NCBI RefSeq assembly: GCF_001312865.1
Contig: NZ_BBER01000002.1
Span: forward strand, 186,001 to 250,000
DNA length: 64,000 nucleotides
From: Lacticaseibacillus thailandensis DSM 22698 = JCM 13996
GTDB lineage: Bacteria; Bacillota; Bacilli; Lactobacillales; Lactobacillaceae
Reading direction: 5' to 3'
Shown here: in pieces, positions 47,763 to 57,331 of the stretch
How the letters are laid out: every line of letters begins with the position of its first letter
Numbering within the stretch: the first letter of the stretch is position 1
Program-made: the position numbers and the translations under genes
The notes under the pieces: generated by a model
The model's database searches: none
What the model saw: only the letters and a program-made list of their open reading frames with translations
What the model was told of the DNA's origin: nothing

Positions 47763-50300
47763 ATGCCGGCATTAACACATTTTTACACGCTATTTCAACC
47801 TGAGCATTACGACCTCTACATTGACGTGAACCGCGCCACCAAGCAAATCACTGGCCAGTCCGTCATCAAAGGAAACGCAACGGCGCAAGCCATTGCGATC
47901 CACCAAAAGGGCATGACCATCAGTGCCGTCAAGAGTAACGGTGCTAAGGTACCATTTACGCTGGACGAGGACGCGGAGGCCATCCGTATTGAGCTGCCCG
48001 CTGCCGGGGCAACCACTTTGACCATCGACTATGCCGCACCACTGACTGATTCCATGATGGGCATCTACCCGTCGTATTACGAAGTTGATGGGGTGAAGAA
48101 GCAAATCATTGGCACGCAGTTTGAGACCACTGCCGCCCGTCAGGCGTTCCCGTGTGTGGACGAACCGGAAGCCAAGGCTACATTTAACCTGGCGATCAAG
48201 TTCGACGAGCACCCGGGTGAGACCATCATTAGTAATATGCCCGAAACGCACACCGAAAATGGCGTGCACTACTTTGACACGACCAAGCGGATGTCCACGT
48301 ACCTGATTGCCTTTGCGTTTGGCGAACTGCAAAGTAAGCTGACGCATACCAAGAGTGGCGTTGAAATCGGCGTCTTTGCCACCAAGGCCCACGCCGCCAA
48401 GGAGCTCGATTTTGCCCTGGACATCGCCAAGCGGTCCATTGAATTCTATGAAGACTTTTATCAGACGCCATACCCGTTGCCACACTCCTACCAGTTAGCG
48501 CTACCCGACTTCTCGGCCGGCGCAATGGAAAACTGGGGGCTGGTGACCTACCGGGAAGCTTACCTGACCGTAGATCCGGATAATACTTCGCTGAGTACCA
48601 AGCAGCATGTGGCGACCGTCATTGCCCACGAGTTAGCCCACCAGTGGTTCGGCGACCTGGTCACCATGAAGTGGTGGGATGACCTCTGGCTGAATGAAAG
48701 TTTTGCCAACATGATGGAGTACGTGGCTGTCGACGCGCTGGAACCGGAGTGGCACGTGTGGGAGTTGTTCCAGACTTCCGAAGCCCCATTGGCACTGCAG
48801 CGTGACGCAACTGATGGCGTGCAGTCCGTGCACGTCGAAGTAGAGAACCCGGCGGAAATCGATGCCCTCTTTGATAGTGCGATTGTGTACGCCAAAGGGG
48901 CGCGGATGCTCGTGATGGTACGTGCCTTGTTGGGGGACGACGCCATGCGCGCCGGCTTGAAGGCCTACTTTGCAGCGCACCACTACGGTAACGCGGCTGG
49001 GGACGACTTGTGGGCTGCGCTAGGGGCTGCCTCCGGGCTCGACGTTGGGGCTATCATGCACTCATGGTTGAACCAGCCGGGGTACCCGGTCGTGACGGCG
49101 AGCGTCGAAAACGGCCAGCTGACCCTGAGTCAGCAGCAGTTCTTTATCGGTGCCGGTCAGGATGCCGGCCGGCTATGGCAGATTCCGTTGAACGCCAACT
49201 ACGACGCGGCACCAACCATCATGAAGGATGCCACCATTACGTTGGGCGATTACGCCCAGTTACGGCAGGCTAACGGTCAGCCGTTCCGCCTGAACGTGGG
49301 CAATAACTCCCACTTCATCGTACGTTACGACGACACGCTGCTGCAGGACATTCTTCGGGAAGCGGACCAGCTCGATCCAATTAGTCAGTTGCAGTTGTTG
49401 CAGGATCAGCGGCTGTTGGCTGAGGGTCGGCAGATTTCATATGCCGACGTAGTGCCGTTACTGCCGCGGTTTGCAGCCAGCCAAGCATCGGTAGTTAATG
49501 ACGCCCTCTACCTAGTTGCAAGCAACCTGAAGAAGTTTGTGGCGCCAGAGTCGGCAGCTGAACAGCAACTCAAGCGTTTCTACGACCAGCTGAGTGCTGA
49601 TCAGGTCGCACGTCTGGGCTGGACGCCGCGAGCTGGCGAGTCTAACGACGATGAGTTGACCCGGCCGTACGTCCTGAGTGCCGCGTTGTACGCGGAGAAC
49701 CCAGATAGCATTGCGGCGGCCCACAGCTTGTTCCAGCAGTACGCGGACAATCCTGGGGCCTTGCCGGCCGCAACGCGTGTGTTTGTGCTGACTAACGAAG
49801 TGAAGCACTTTGGTAGCGCGGCGCTCTTCGACCAGTTGGTGGCCGCTTCCCGCGCCACCGCGGATGCTATTTACCGGGCTGACATTGCCCAGGCATTGAC
49901 GACGACCACTGATTCGGTACTGATCAAGCGGTTAGTGGACATGTTTGAGGATGCTAACATCATCAAGCCGCAGGATTTGCGGTCTTGGTTCCGCGGTTTA
50001 CTAGCGAATGACGCTGGCCAGCAAGCGGCTTGGGACTGGTTGCGCAACGAGTGGTCCTGGCTGGAAGAGACCGTCGGCGGCGATATGGAGTTCCCAACGT
50101 ATATTACTGTCATCGCGGGCATCTTCAAGACGCCGGCCCGCTTGGCCGAGTTCAAGGCCTTCTTTGAACCTAAGATCAGCGACACGGCCCTGACGCGTGA
50201 AATCACCATGGATACAAAGGTGATCGCTAGTCGTGTGGCGCTCGTAACCGATGAGCAGGCAGCCGTTAATGCGGCAGTAGCCACGGCTACGAACAAGTAA
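47763..50300 (+). CDS. pepN: Aminopeptidase N, M1 zinc family
   Basis: 845-residue cytosolic metallopeptidase that removes N-terminal residues from peptides; it is central to peptide use in lactobacilli. The exopeptidase motif GAMEN lies near residue 257, and the zinc motif HELAHQWFGD near 288 is followed by WLNESFANMME with the third ligand Glu. The C-terminal ERAP1-like helical domain is complete. Length is normal (about 845) and the frame is intact, unlike most long genes here. GGAGGAG supports ATG 47763. Confidence 0.97.
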   Translation: MPALTHFYTLFQPEHYDLYIDVNRATKQITGQSVIKGNATAQAIAIHQKGMTISAVKSNGAKVPFTLDEDAEAIRIELPAAGATTLTIDYAAPLTDSMMGIYPSYYEVDGVKKQIIGTQFETTAARQAFPCVDEPEAKATFNLAIKFDEHPGETIISNMPETHTENGVHYFDTTKRMSTYLIAFAFGELQSKLTHTKSGVEIGVFATKAHAAKELDFALDIAKRSIEFYEDFYQTPYPLPHSYQLALPDFSAGAMENWGLVTYREAYLTVDPDNTSLSTKQHVATVIAHELAHQWFGDLVTMKWWDDLWLNESFANMMEYVAVDALEPEWHVWELFQTSEAPLALQRDATDGVQSVHVEVENPAEIDALFDSAIVYAKGARMLVMVRALLGDDAMRAGLKAYFAAHHYGNAAGDDLWAALGAASGLDVGAIMHSWLNQPGYPVVTASVENGQLTLSQQQFFIGAGQDAGRLWQIPLNANYDAAPTIMKDATITLGDYAQLRQANGQPFRLNVGNNSHFIVRYDDTLLQDILREADQLDPISQLQLLQDQRLLAEGRQISYADVVPLLPRFAASQASVVNDALYLVASNLKKFVAPESAAEQQLKRFYDQLSADQVARLGWTPRAGESNDDELTRPYVLSAALYAENPDSIAAAHSLFQQYADNPGALPAATRVFVLTNEVKHFGSAALFDQLVAASRATADAIYRADIAQALTTTTDSVLIKRLVDMFEDANIIKPQDLRSWFRGLLANDAGQQAAWDWLRNEWSWLEETVGGDMEFPTYITVIAGIFKTPARLAEFKAFFEPKISDTALTREITMDTKVIASRVALVTDEQAAVNAAVATATNK

Positions 50301-50324
50301 GTTTAATATCGGTGCCTAGTTCAG

Positions 50325-50368
50325 GGACAACGCCCGCCAATCACTTAACTAATTGGTGGGCATTTTTA
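50325..50368 (+). terminator. Terminator of pepN
   Basis: CGCCCGCCAAT pairs with ATTGGTGGGCA (G-U allowed), followed by TTTTT. Confidence 0.75.
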
Positions 50369-50588
50369 TGGTTGCCCAGGAATCTTGTCGGTATTTACTA
50401 TGCGGTCAGCCCCAGCGGTCGTGGCGCTTGGCGTTACCCCCATCCCTGTGGATGCGTGCTAAAATAAGTTAACTTTGGTTGGCGGGCATACAATGCGCAC
50501 GGGTGACTTTGAATGACGGCTTGGTCGAGTCGCTGTTTGACGTGGGCACGCTCTGCAGATCGATCCGGCCAGGGAGGTATGAGGCATA

Positions 50589-51560
50589 ATGCGAGCATTA
50601 GTAGTAACAGCGTCAGACCAACGGACAATTGAAGCGTTAACGTGGACCGACCGGCCGGTGCCGCAACCAGGCCCAGAGCAGGTATTGGTACGTACTGCGG
50701 CGGTGGGGTTAAACCCGGTCGATTATAAAGTAGTGCAAGCGGGTAACCCCGCTTGGCGGTTTCCGCACACCGTGGGGGTCGATATTGCTGGCACCGTGGC
50801 GGCGGTCGGGGCCAACGTGACCCGCGTACGGGTCGGCGACCGTGTGGCCGGACATGGTGACTTGGCTCAGGATGGCACCTTTGCGGAGTGTGCGATCATG
50901 CCCGCGGCCGCGCTTGCGGTGATTCCGACCAATGTCAGTTGGGTCACGGCGGCTGGTAGTCTTTGTGCCGGGTTGACGGCCTACCAGGCGTTGTACCGGA
51001 AAGCCAACTTGACTGCGGTGGACACGGTGTTAGTGCATGCGGGTGCCGGCGGCGTTGGTAGTATGGCGATTCAGTTGGCGCGTGCCGCTGGTAAGCAGGT
51101 CGCAACGACCGTGTCCGCCCACAAACAGGACTTCGTGGGCCGGTTGCACCCGGATTTGATGATTGACTACCGTACGGAAGACGTGGATCAACGCTTGGCC
51201 GACTGGACACATGGTCTCGGGGTGGACCTGATCATCAACACGATTGGGCAGCCTGCTGCTGATTTGTCCCGCTTGGCGTATAACGGCCAGTTGGTGTGTG
51301 TTCTGGATACGCCGGATACGGCCCCGGGGGCCAAGGCCCTCGCCATCAGTGACCTCAATCTTGGTGGCGCCCATCGTAGTGGTGATCCCCGGCAGGTCGC
51401 TGACTTAGGACGGATGGCCCAAGCCTTGTTAGCGCTGATTGCAACGGGTCAGGTGGACCCCCAGGTGGAACGCGTAGTGCCGGCGGCCGACATTGTGACT
51501 GGACTACAAATGATTGCTGCGGATAAGGTTGTGGGCAAAGTAGTGGCTACCTTTGCATAA
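50589..51560 (+). CDS. NADPH:quinone oxidoreductase / zinc-type MDR protein
   Basis: 323-residue medium-chain reductase: GroES-like domain (GLNPVDYKVVQAGNP, GVDIAGTVAAVG) and Rossmann domain with LVHAGAGGVGSMAIQLA. Catalytic zinc ligands are not seen, so it belongs to the quinone-reductase branch. ATG 50589 lies 12 bp beyond GGAGG, a long spacing. It is a single gene with a strong terminator, convergent with a LysR gene. Confidence 0.88.
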   Translation: MRALVVTASDQRTIEALTWTDRPVPQPGPEQVLVRTAAVGLNPVDYKVVQAGNPAWRFPHTVGVDIAGTVAAVGANVTRVRVGDRVAGHGDLAQDGTFAECAIMPAAALAVIPTNVSWVTAAGSLCAGLTAYQALYRKANLTAVDTVLVHAGAGGVGSMAIQLARAAGKQVATTVSAHKQDFVGRLHPDLMIDYRTEDVDQRLADWTHGLGVDLIINTIGQPAADLSRLAYNGQLVCVLDTPDTAPGAKALAISDLNLGGAHRSGDPRQVADLGRMAQALLALIATGQVDPQVERVVPAADIVTGLQMIAADKVVGKVVATFA

Positions 51561-51601
51561 TCAACTAATGTTTATTAAAGTGGCACAAGGTTAACGCACA
51601 T

Positions 51602-51641
51602 AAAAAATCCGGTTGGTACATACGGTGCCAACCGGATTTTT
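51602..51641. terminator. Bidirectional terminator
   Basis: A stem on AAAAAATCCGGTTGG and CCAACCGGATTTTTT with As and Ts at the ends lies between the convergent quinone reductase and LysR genes. Confidence 0.85.
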
Positions 51642-52376
51642 TATTGGCGGGTGTAGGTGCGGTAAGGCACCCGGTAGCCGGGAGTACCGGGGATGCGCGT
51701 CAACGTATCGTCTTGGGTGAGGTATGCAGGCAACAAGGCTACCCCCTGACCAGCCCGCACCAGGTTAATGATGGCGGCCCATGAATCAATGGCCTGAGTG
51801 GTTACCGGGTGGTGTGCGGCAAAGTGCAACGAGCGGGCGCGAAAAGGACACTGCTGGTCGCTATTGATGAGCAGTGGTAGGCTCGGGGTCGCGGATGGTG
51901 CCCGTAAGAACATCGCGGGTAGGTAGTGCAACGGGCCGGGTTGGTAATCCGGTTGCTGAAATTGGGCGTAGGTGATCACGGTGGCTACCCTGGTATTGGT
52001 CAGCGTATGGATAGCCGTTGAACTGAGCAACTGGTACTGATAATCCTGCAGGCTAAGTACGTGGCGGTAGCTAGTGAGGTAATTGAAGAGCAATGTGGAA
52101 ATGATGGCCTGGGGACGGGCATTGTCCGGATGCAGGTGGGCCCGCAGCCGCGCGGTCGCCTTGAGCGCTGCGGTGGCGTACGCGTAAAACTCGGTGCCAG
52201 CTTGGTGGGGGTAATGCCTGGTGACTACGGTGAAAGAGCTGCACGTTAAATTCACGCTCCAGGCTTTGCAGCCGCGCAGTGATGTTTGATTGGGCAAAGC
52301 CGAGTGCGCGGGCCGTAGCGTTAATGGAGTGCAATTCATAGAGTTGGCGGAAAATCTCGAGGTCATTAAGTTGCAT
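51641..52376 (-). CDS. LysR family regulator (two frameshifts)
   Basis: N-terminal winged helix MQLNDLEIFRQLYELHSINA and ATARALGFAQSNITARLQSL, then an effector domain ending GYRVPYRTYTRQ, about 246 residues after repair and so short for LysR. One-base losses near 52217 and 52198 shift the frame twice; the repaired segment reads HRSHQGITPTKLGTEFYAYA. It is divergent from the tautomerase gene and probably controls it. Confidence 0.72.
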
Positions 52377-52502
52377 GGTTTGCGTACCCCCTATCACTAA
52401 TTACGATAACCCTAACACATTTTGGTAATATGCACAGCGCTTGAAACCACGTACACTCAAACTAAAGGTAAGTTAAGCAGAATGATTTGAGGAGGAATTA
52501 AT

Positions 52503-52894
52503 ATGCCATATATTCGGGTACGTATTGCTACTAACCAATAGGATCACCCCACAGATCAGGTCGCCGCTATGGTCACACAATTGGCAGTGAACACGCTGGG
52601 TAAGAACGCCGCTGCCGCCGTGGCTGACGTGCAGTTTCGGGATCCGCACACGTGTTTGTGGGTGGACAATCAATGGCCGCGGCGCACCAAACGGGGTTTT
52701 ATGTCGAAATTAAGGTGACCGCGGGGACGAACACACGTGACCAGGAGGCCGCCTTCATCCGCCAATCCTTTGCACACATGCAAGACATCTTTGGCGATGT
52801 TGCCGAGACTAGCTACGTAGTGGTGCATACGGTGGATTCGGCTGATTGGGGTTACGGCGGTCGGACCCAGGAGGATCGGTACGTGCAGGGGTAG
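52503..52894 (+). pseudogene. Tautomerase-family protein, interrupted
   Basis: The start MPYIRVRIATNQ carries the catalytic N-terminal Pro of 4-oxalocrotonate tautomerase-like enzymes, and the rest (TQLAVNTLGKNAAAAVADVQ, GFYVEIKVTAGTNT) fits an approximately 130-residue member. An in-frame TAG at 52539-52541 and a one-base loss near 52669 interrupt it. GAGGAGG precedes ATG 52503. Whether the TAG is real needs checking; the remaining sequence looks well conserved. Confidence 0.6.
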
Positions 52895-53056
52895 TCGGCA
52901 CGAACACAGCGCGTCATATTATTATTGATCGGTTTAGCGGCTCGCACTGGATGCATAATCTGGTGGGGGTCGCTTTGATTGTGGTCGCAATATGGGTAAT
53001 AACTAGCGGTAATGTTAGTTATCTCCAGAAAAATGTCACTTTTTTTAAAATAAGTG

Positions 53057-53087
53057 TTGACTTAAACTCGTGTTTAAGTCGTAGAGT
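53057..53087 (+). promoter_or_regulatory. MerR-type promoter with 19-bp spacer
   Basis: TTGACT (53057-53062) and TAGAGT (53082-53087) are 19 bp apart. The spacer region carries a perfect 8-bp dyad ACTTAAAC-TCGT-GTTTAAGT (53060-53079). Over-long spacer plus central dyad is the signature of MerR-activated promoters. No merR gene lies nearby. Confidence 0.8.
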
Positions 53088-53127
53088 CAGTTTTGTTGAT
53101 TAGGACACATGACAAAGGAGTAATAAT

Positions 53128-53973
53128 ATGACAGCAAAAACATGGTTAATTACCGGTACTTCCACCGGTTTTGGTCGTTCCTTGGCGACGTTCTTGGCTA
53201 AACAGCCAGATGTCAACGTGGTGGCCACAGCACGGCACCCAGAACAGTTATCCTACCTGGATGAATTTGATCACGGTCAGATTCTGAAGCAACGCCTCGA
53301 CGTAACTGACCGCGACGAAATTGCCGCCGCAGTCAAAGCCACCGTCGATAAGTTTGGTGCGTTGGACGTACTCATTAACAACGCCGGCTTGGGCTACTTT
53401 GGTACGTTTGAGGAAAGCGACCGTGACCAGGTCAAGTACATGTTTGATGTGAACGTTTGGGGCTTGGTTGACATGACCCGTGCCGCTTTGCCAACGATGC
53501 GGCAGCAGCATGAAGGTACCATCGTCAACTTCTCTTCCATTGGTGGCTTGTTCTCCTTCCCTACTTTGTCCTTCTACCACGGTACCAAGTATGCCGTTGA
53601 GGGGATGACGGAGTCGTTGGCTAAGGAAGTTGCTGACCTGAACATTAAGCTGATGTTGATCGAGCCAAGTGGCTTCCGGACCGACTGGGCTGGTCGTTCA
53701 TCCAACAAAGCAATGCCCAAGATTGATGACTACAAGCAGTTTGCCGATTTCATTGAAGGTAACGAAGAGGGTGCGCACCACGAGCCTGGTGACCCTGACA
53801 AAGCTGCACAGATTATCTACGACCAGGTGACTAACCACCGGGACAGCTTGCCACTACGCCTGCCCCTAGGCAAAATTGCTAGTGACACGGCCATCAACAA
53901 GTACGAGCAGACCCTGGCTGATTTCAAGCGCCTGCACGACCTGTCGGCCTCCGCTGACCAGCCAGAAAAGTAG
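53128..53973 (+). CDS. Short-chain dehydrogenase/reductase
   Basis: 281-residue classical SDR: cofactor motif GTSTGFGRS near residue 9, LINNAGLGYFG, catalytic Ser in FSSIGG, and Tyr/Lys in FYHGTKYAVEG. AAAGGAG precedes ATG 53128. The frame is intact. It is transcribed from a MerR-type promoter, so it is probably induced by an electrophile or disulfide stress signal through a distant MerR protein. The substrate is unknown. Confidence 0.9.
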   Translation: MTAKTWLITGTSTGFGRSLATFLAKQPDVNVVATARHPEQLSYLDEFDHGQILKQRLDVTDRDEIAAAVKATVDKFGALDVLINNAGLGYFGTFEESDRDQVKYMFDVNVWGLVDMTRAALPTMRQQHEGTIVNFSSIGGLFSFPTLSFYHGTKYAVEGMTESLAKEVADLNIKLMLIEPSGFRTDWAGRSSNKAMPKIDDYKQFADFIEGNEEGAHHEPGDPDKAAQIIYDQVTNHRDSLPLRLPLGKIASDTAINKYEQTLADFKRLHDLSASADQPEK

Positions 53974-54100
53974 TCGGTTCGCGTTAATGGCCCTTGTTTC
54001 CAGATAATTACACCCGTCATTGAATGATGGGGAGCAAAGTGGCATACTGTAAATGGTTATTAATAGTAAGTTACTGCTGGGAACACAGGAGGTTGGTAGC

Positions 54101-54495
54101 ATGGCACAGATTAAGTTGACGGACAGTTTCATGGACTGATGCGGCGCAAAGGCTTGGCGGACAAGACTTTGCTGCTGATTGCGGATGATGGTGGTGGGCG
54201 CTACTCCCTCCAGGGTGGGGCGTGCACCATCGGTTCGAAGTTCAGTTTAATTGAGCTGGATGCACCGGACCCTGACTACAACGTGCGCCTCGAAAACGAT
54301 GCGGGGTTAGACCTGTACACGTCAGATTATGACCTGTTCTTCCTGGAACATGGTGCGGTGCTCGATTTCAAGCATTACGCCATTGACCTGAAGGATGACG
54401 CTCACCACATCGATGGTGCGGTCACGATGGCCAAAGGTGCGGATATCCTGGCGGCCTTCAAGCAGGGCCTGACGGTTGCTGGCGAGACCTGCTAA
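54101..54495 (+). CDS. HesB-like iron-sulfur biosynthesis family protein (frameshifted)
   Basis: About 131 residues after repair. KTLLLIADDGGGRYSLQGGACTIGSKFSLIELDAPDPDYN matches the Lactobacillales branch of the Fe-S_biosyn (HesB/YneR-like) family, which often lacks the full set of Cys ligands. One base is missing near 54137, after KLTDSFMD. GGAGG precedes ATG 54101. Function in this branch is not established. Confidence 0.65.
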
Positions 54496-54509
54496 CACCA
54501 ATTGACAAT

Positions 54510-54549
54510 GATTCCCCGTGACGCCGTGGCGTTGCGGGGAATTTTTATG
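54510..54549 (+). terminator. Terminator after the HesB-like gene
   Basis: ATTCCCCG pairs with CGGGGAAT around a long loop, followed by TTTTT. Confidence 0.7.
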
Positions 54550-54621
54550 TGGTGAGTTCGCAAAACTTGTTCTAATGATCATTCTGCAGATAAGTAGTGC
54601 TTCAGATTATATTGTTGGCGA

Positions 54622-54664
54622 ACAAAAAAATGGCAACCACTGAGGAGCAGTGATTGCCACTTTC
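54622..54664 (-). terminator. Terminator of the DapA-like gene
   Basis: TGGCAACCACTG (54631-54642) pairs with CAGTGATTGCCA. On the minus strand the stem is followed by TTTTTTT (the A-run at 54624-54630). Confidence 0.8.
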
Positions 54665-54711
54665 TGTATTGTATAGGTAAAAAAAATTTGCTTCTTCGAT
54701 TAAAAACAGAC

Positions 54712-55679
54712 TTACTTTGCTGATGCCGTCGACAGTGTCTCCGGCTCAGGGATATCAAAGTTATATTCCTTAATCAAAGCATCAATGTCGCGGCGGATGC
54801 CAGTAATCAGCTTCTTTGCATTATTGATGTGTTCGTCAGTGTAAGGTACTTCCATTGGCGCGCGCGAAAACCCAGCGTAACGTCCCTCAGCCTTAAGGGC
54901 TACGTGTGAGGAGATGGTGGAGTCAGTGAACAAAATTTGCTTCCGGAAGTTAGTTGCAAGGGTGTATGCTTGATTTTTGCTTCATAATTGTTTGTTTCAA
55001 AAATCTTCTTAATCTTGTAGTCCACATCTGGGACGTAGTTAGTCATTCCGCCAATGATGGTATCACCGCCCATTTGTGACCAAGTCAACCAACAATTTTC
55101 AGTGCCGAGGATAACATGGAAATCTTTGTGATTAAGCTTTGCGTCGTAGAACACTGAGGATAGAAACTTGAAGTCAACCGAGGCGTCTTTTAGGCCTTTA
55201 AGGCCAACAGCCTGTAACTTCTTAACAAAATCGAGAGTGAACATGAAACCCGAAGTCTTGGGATTGTTGTACGCATAAGTAGGGATGTTGACAGACTGAA
55301 TAATCGTCTTGAAGTAATCAAAAATTAAGTCTTCAGAGTACTTATTGTACCATGGTGCAACTGCGGCTACTGCGTCAAAGCCCAATGCTTCGGCTTGGGT
55401 TGCCAACTCTACAGCCGACTTTGTGTCAGCGGCACCGACGTGTGCAATTAGTTTACGATCTGGGAACTTTTCACGAGCCTTGACGGCTACCTTAAACAGG
55501 CTAAGTCGCTCATCATTTGTCATCAGTGGTCCTAACCCGTAAGACCCAGTTACAAATAACCCATCTACACCATTAGCAAAGAAGTATGTCCACAAATCAA
55601 GGGTGGCTGGTTCGTCAACCGAACCATCTTCCTTGAACAACGTAATGCAAGGTGAAATGACACCAGAAATATCTGACAT
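54712..55679 (-). CDS. DapA/NanA-family aldolase or synthase (frameshifted)
   Basis: About 322-residue class I lyase of the dihydrodipicolinate synthase superfamily. GVISPCITLFKEDGSVD starts the barrel, the GSYGLGPLM block corresponds to the GTTGE pyruvate-binding segment, YAYNNPKTSG carries the catalytic Tyr and LKGLKDASVD the Schiff-base Lys. One G is missing near 54959. Since it is divergent from a sugar-kinase operon and carries a cre box, a catabolic 2-keto-3-deoxy-acid aldolase is likelier than lysine synthesis. The GSYGLG variant supports a substrate other than aspartate semialdehyde. ATG 55679 has GGAGG upstream. Confidence 0.8.
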
Positions 55680-55699
55680 AACAAAAGCCTCCATGTGTT

Positions 55700-55714
55700 T
55701 TGAAATCGTTACCA
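55700..55714. promoter_or_regulatory. cre box ahead of the aldolase gene
   Basis: TTGAAATCGTTACCA matches every fixed position of the CcpA consensus WTGNAANCGNWNNCW. It lies between the predicted aldolase start point and its ATG, a roadblock position for catabolite repression. Confidence 0.7.
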
Positions 55715-55727
55715 ACTTACATCTCGA

Positions 55728-55756
55728 ATGATAGTGAAAAATATTTCAGTTGTCAA
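55728..55756 (-). promoter_or_regulatory. Aldolase promoter with LacI-type operator in its spacer
   Basis: On the minus strand TTGACA (55756-55751), 17 bp, TATCAT (55733-55728). The spacer is filled by AGTGAAAAATATTTCAGT (55733-55750), a near-perfect dyad. Confidence 0.7.
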
Positions 55757-55801
55757 CACACAACTTGAAAAAAATTCAGAAAAAAAGTTTCAGCAAATTT
55801 G

Positions 55802-55830
55802 TTGACAAAATATTTCACTCGGGATAGTAT
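55802..55830 (+). promoter_or_regulatory. Kinase-operon promoter with LacI-type operator
   Basis: TTGACA (55802-55807), 17 bp, TAGTAT (55825-55830). TGACAAAATATTTCACT (55803-55819) repeats the AAATATTTCA core of the operator in the divergent promoter. Confidence 0.7.
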
Positions 55831-55840
55831 GAATTTCGAA

Positions 55841-55855
55841 AGGAAGCGCTTTCCT
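55841..55855. promoter_or_regulatory. cre-like palindrome ahead of the kinase gene
   Basis: AGGAAGCGCTTTCCT resembles a CcpA site with one mismatch to the consensus and is itself palindromic. It lies just downstream of the kinase-operon -10. Confidence 0.6.
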
Positions 55856-55894
55856 GAATACAACACTTTTTGGTAGATATGGAGGCATTCGCCC

Positions 55895-57331
55895 ATGGAA
55901 GAAGCAACACTCGGTCTTGATGTTGGCACATCAGGCTTGAAGGTCAGTGTGTATTCTATTAATCAAGATAAAGTAATTGAAAATTTTGTTGCACGTTATA
56001 GGGAACCGGCGATTGATGTTGGTGTTTCAACGGTTAATCGCTTTGTAGATACTATTATTGACTCAATTAATCGTGTCGCAGAAAAACTAATAGTAAAATC
56101 AGTAGCGTTATCCATACAGATGTATTCATTTGTTGTCAAGCGTGATGGTAAAGAGGTTGTTTACCAGTGGAATGTCCCGTGGCATAAGGATCCAGAGGTT
56201 GAGAAAATTCTAGAAAAATACGTTGATATTTCTGGATGCCCCGTTGATACTCTTTTCCCATCGTATAAGATTTTAGCTGCGAAAAAGGATAATAATTTTC
56301 ACGGTGAAATCCAACCTTATGGTTTACAGGAAGCAATTATTCGTGCTTTAACAGGAAAGCTTGCAGGAGATTACTGCAACATTTCCTCTTACGGATTTAT
56401 GAACGTTCGGGACCGTACGTGGAACACTGAGTTACTGCATCTTGCTGGTTTTGATGAAGCGGACATGCCAGAGTTGTATAAGTTCAATGCGCCGGTAGGA
56501 GAAGTAATTAATCCCAAGGTCAAGCAAGAATCCCCTATTATGGTTGCTTGCGGATTGGGTGATGGCCCATCTGCTTCGTATGCGTCGGCAGGGACATCGT
56601 CTTTAGCGGCGAATATTGGGACGTCTATGGCAGTTCGTGCTTTTGTAAATGATATTTCTAAGATTGATTTTCATCGTGTTTGGACGTACGCAGTTGACGA
56701 CAATACTTGGTGTGTGGGTGGAATTAGCTCTAATGGTTCTGCGGTTCTCGATCACTTTCGTGATGTTAATGTTGTCAAAGATTGGACTGTTTCTCCTAAT
56801 AAAGCAAATAACACAATTAAGTTCTTCCCGTGGAAATATGGTGAGCGAACGCCTTATTGGTCAAGCTCCTTAAAGGAAACTATGTTGGGCGGGAATGATA
56901 AGTCCACACTTAACGATTATCAAGCGGCAATTTTCCGTGGTGTGGCATTCACATTAGCTTCAATGTTTAACGAGGCTTATAAAGTTGTCCACGATAACAA
57001 TGAAATGCTTGTTGTGGCTGGTGGTGGTGCCAAATCTGAAATTCTCATGGAATATCTGGCTGGTGTTATGCCGGTGCCTATGGGAATTCTGGAAGGATTT
57101 GATTTTCTTGGTTCTTATGGTGCCGCATATGTTGCCGCTGAAGCAATTGATCAACACCCAACTAAAAGTCAGTATTTAAACCGGGTTTATAACCCGACGA
57201 TGAAGTATGTACATGCTTATGGGGAATGGAAGGAAATGGCCGACTATCTAGCAAACTTTTATAACTCGACTGATTTCCATGTCAATGAGGATAAGAGTAC
57301 GTTTGCAGCACTGATTGGGGGCGAAAAATAA
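55895..57331 (+). CDS. FGGY-family carbohydrate kinase
   Basis: 478-residue sugar kinase: N-terminal phosphate motif LGLDVGTSGLKVSVYS, VACGLGDGPSASYASAG and the C-terminal ATP motif MLVVAGGGAKSEILMEYLAG. Length is typical (480-510). The frame is intact and AT-richer than the flanking genes. ATG 55895 follows ATGGAGG. The stop overlaps the permease ATG (TAATG), showing translational coupling. Gluconate or a related aldonate is plausible from the operon, but FGGY specificity cannot be read from sequence. Confidence 0.88.
   Translation: MEEATLGLDVGTSGLKVSVYSINQDKVIENFVARYREPAIDVGVSTVNRFVDTIIDSINRVAEKLIVKSVALSIQMYSFVVKRDGKEVVYQWNVPWHKDPEVEKILEKYVDISGCPVDTLFPSYKILAAKKDNNFHGEIQPYGLQEAIIRALTGKLAGDYCNISSYGFMNVRDRTWNTELLHLAGFDEADMPELYKFNAPVGEVINPKVKQESPIMVACGLGDGPSASYASAGTSSLAANIGTSMAVRAFVNDISKIDFHRVWTYAVDDNTWCVGGISSNGSAVLDHFRDVNVVKDWTVSPNKANNTIKFFPWKYGERTPYWSSSLKETMLGGNDKSTLNDYQAAIFRGVAFTLASMFNEAYKVVHDNNEMLVVAGGGAKSEILMEYLAGVMPVPMGILEGFDFLGSYGAAYVAAEAIDQHPTKSQYLNRVYNPTMKYVHAYGEWKEMADYLANFYNSTDFHVNEDKSTFAALIGGEK

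Noticed and set aside
52846-53103. Possible small membrane protein downstream of the tautomerase
   Set aside because: The hydrophobic stretch lacks a start with a ribosome-binding site, and the frame runs through the tautomerase 3' end and the MerR-type promoter.
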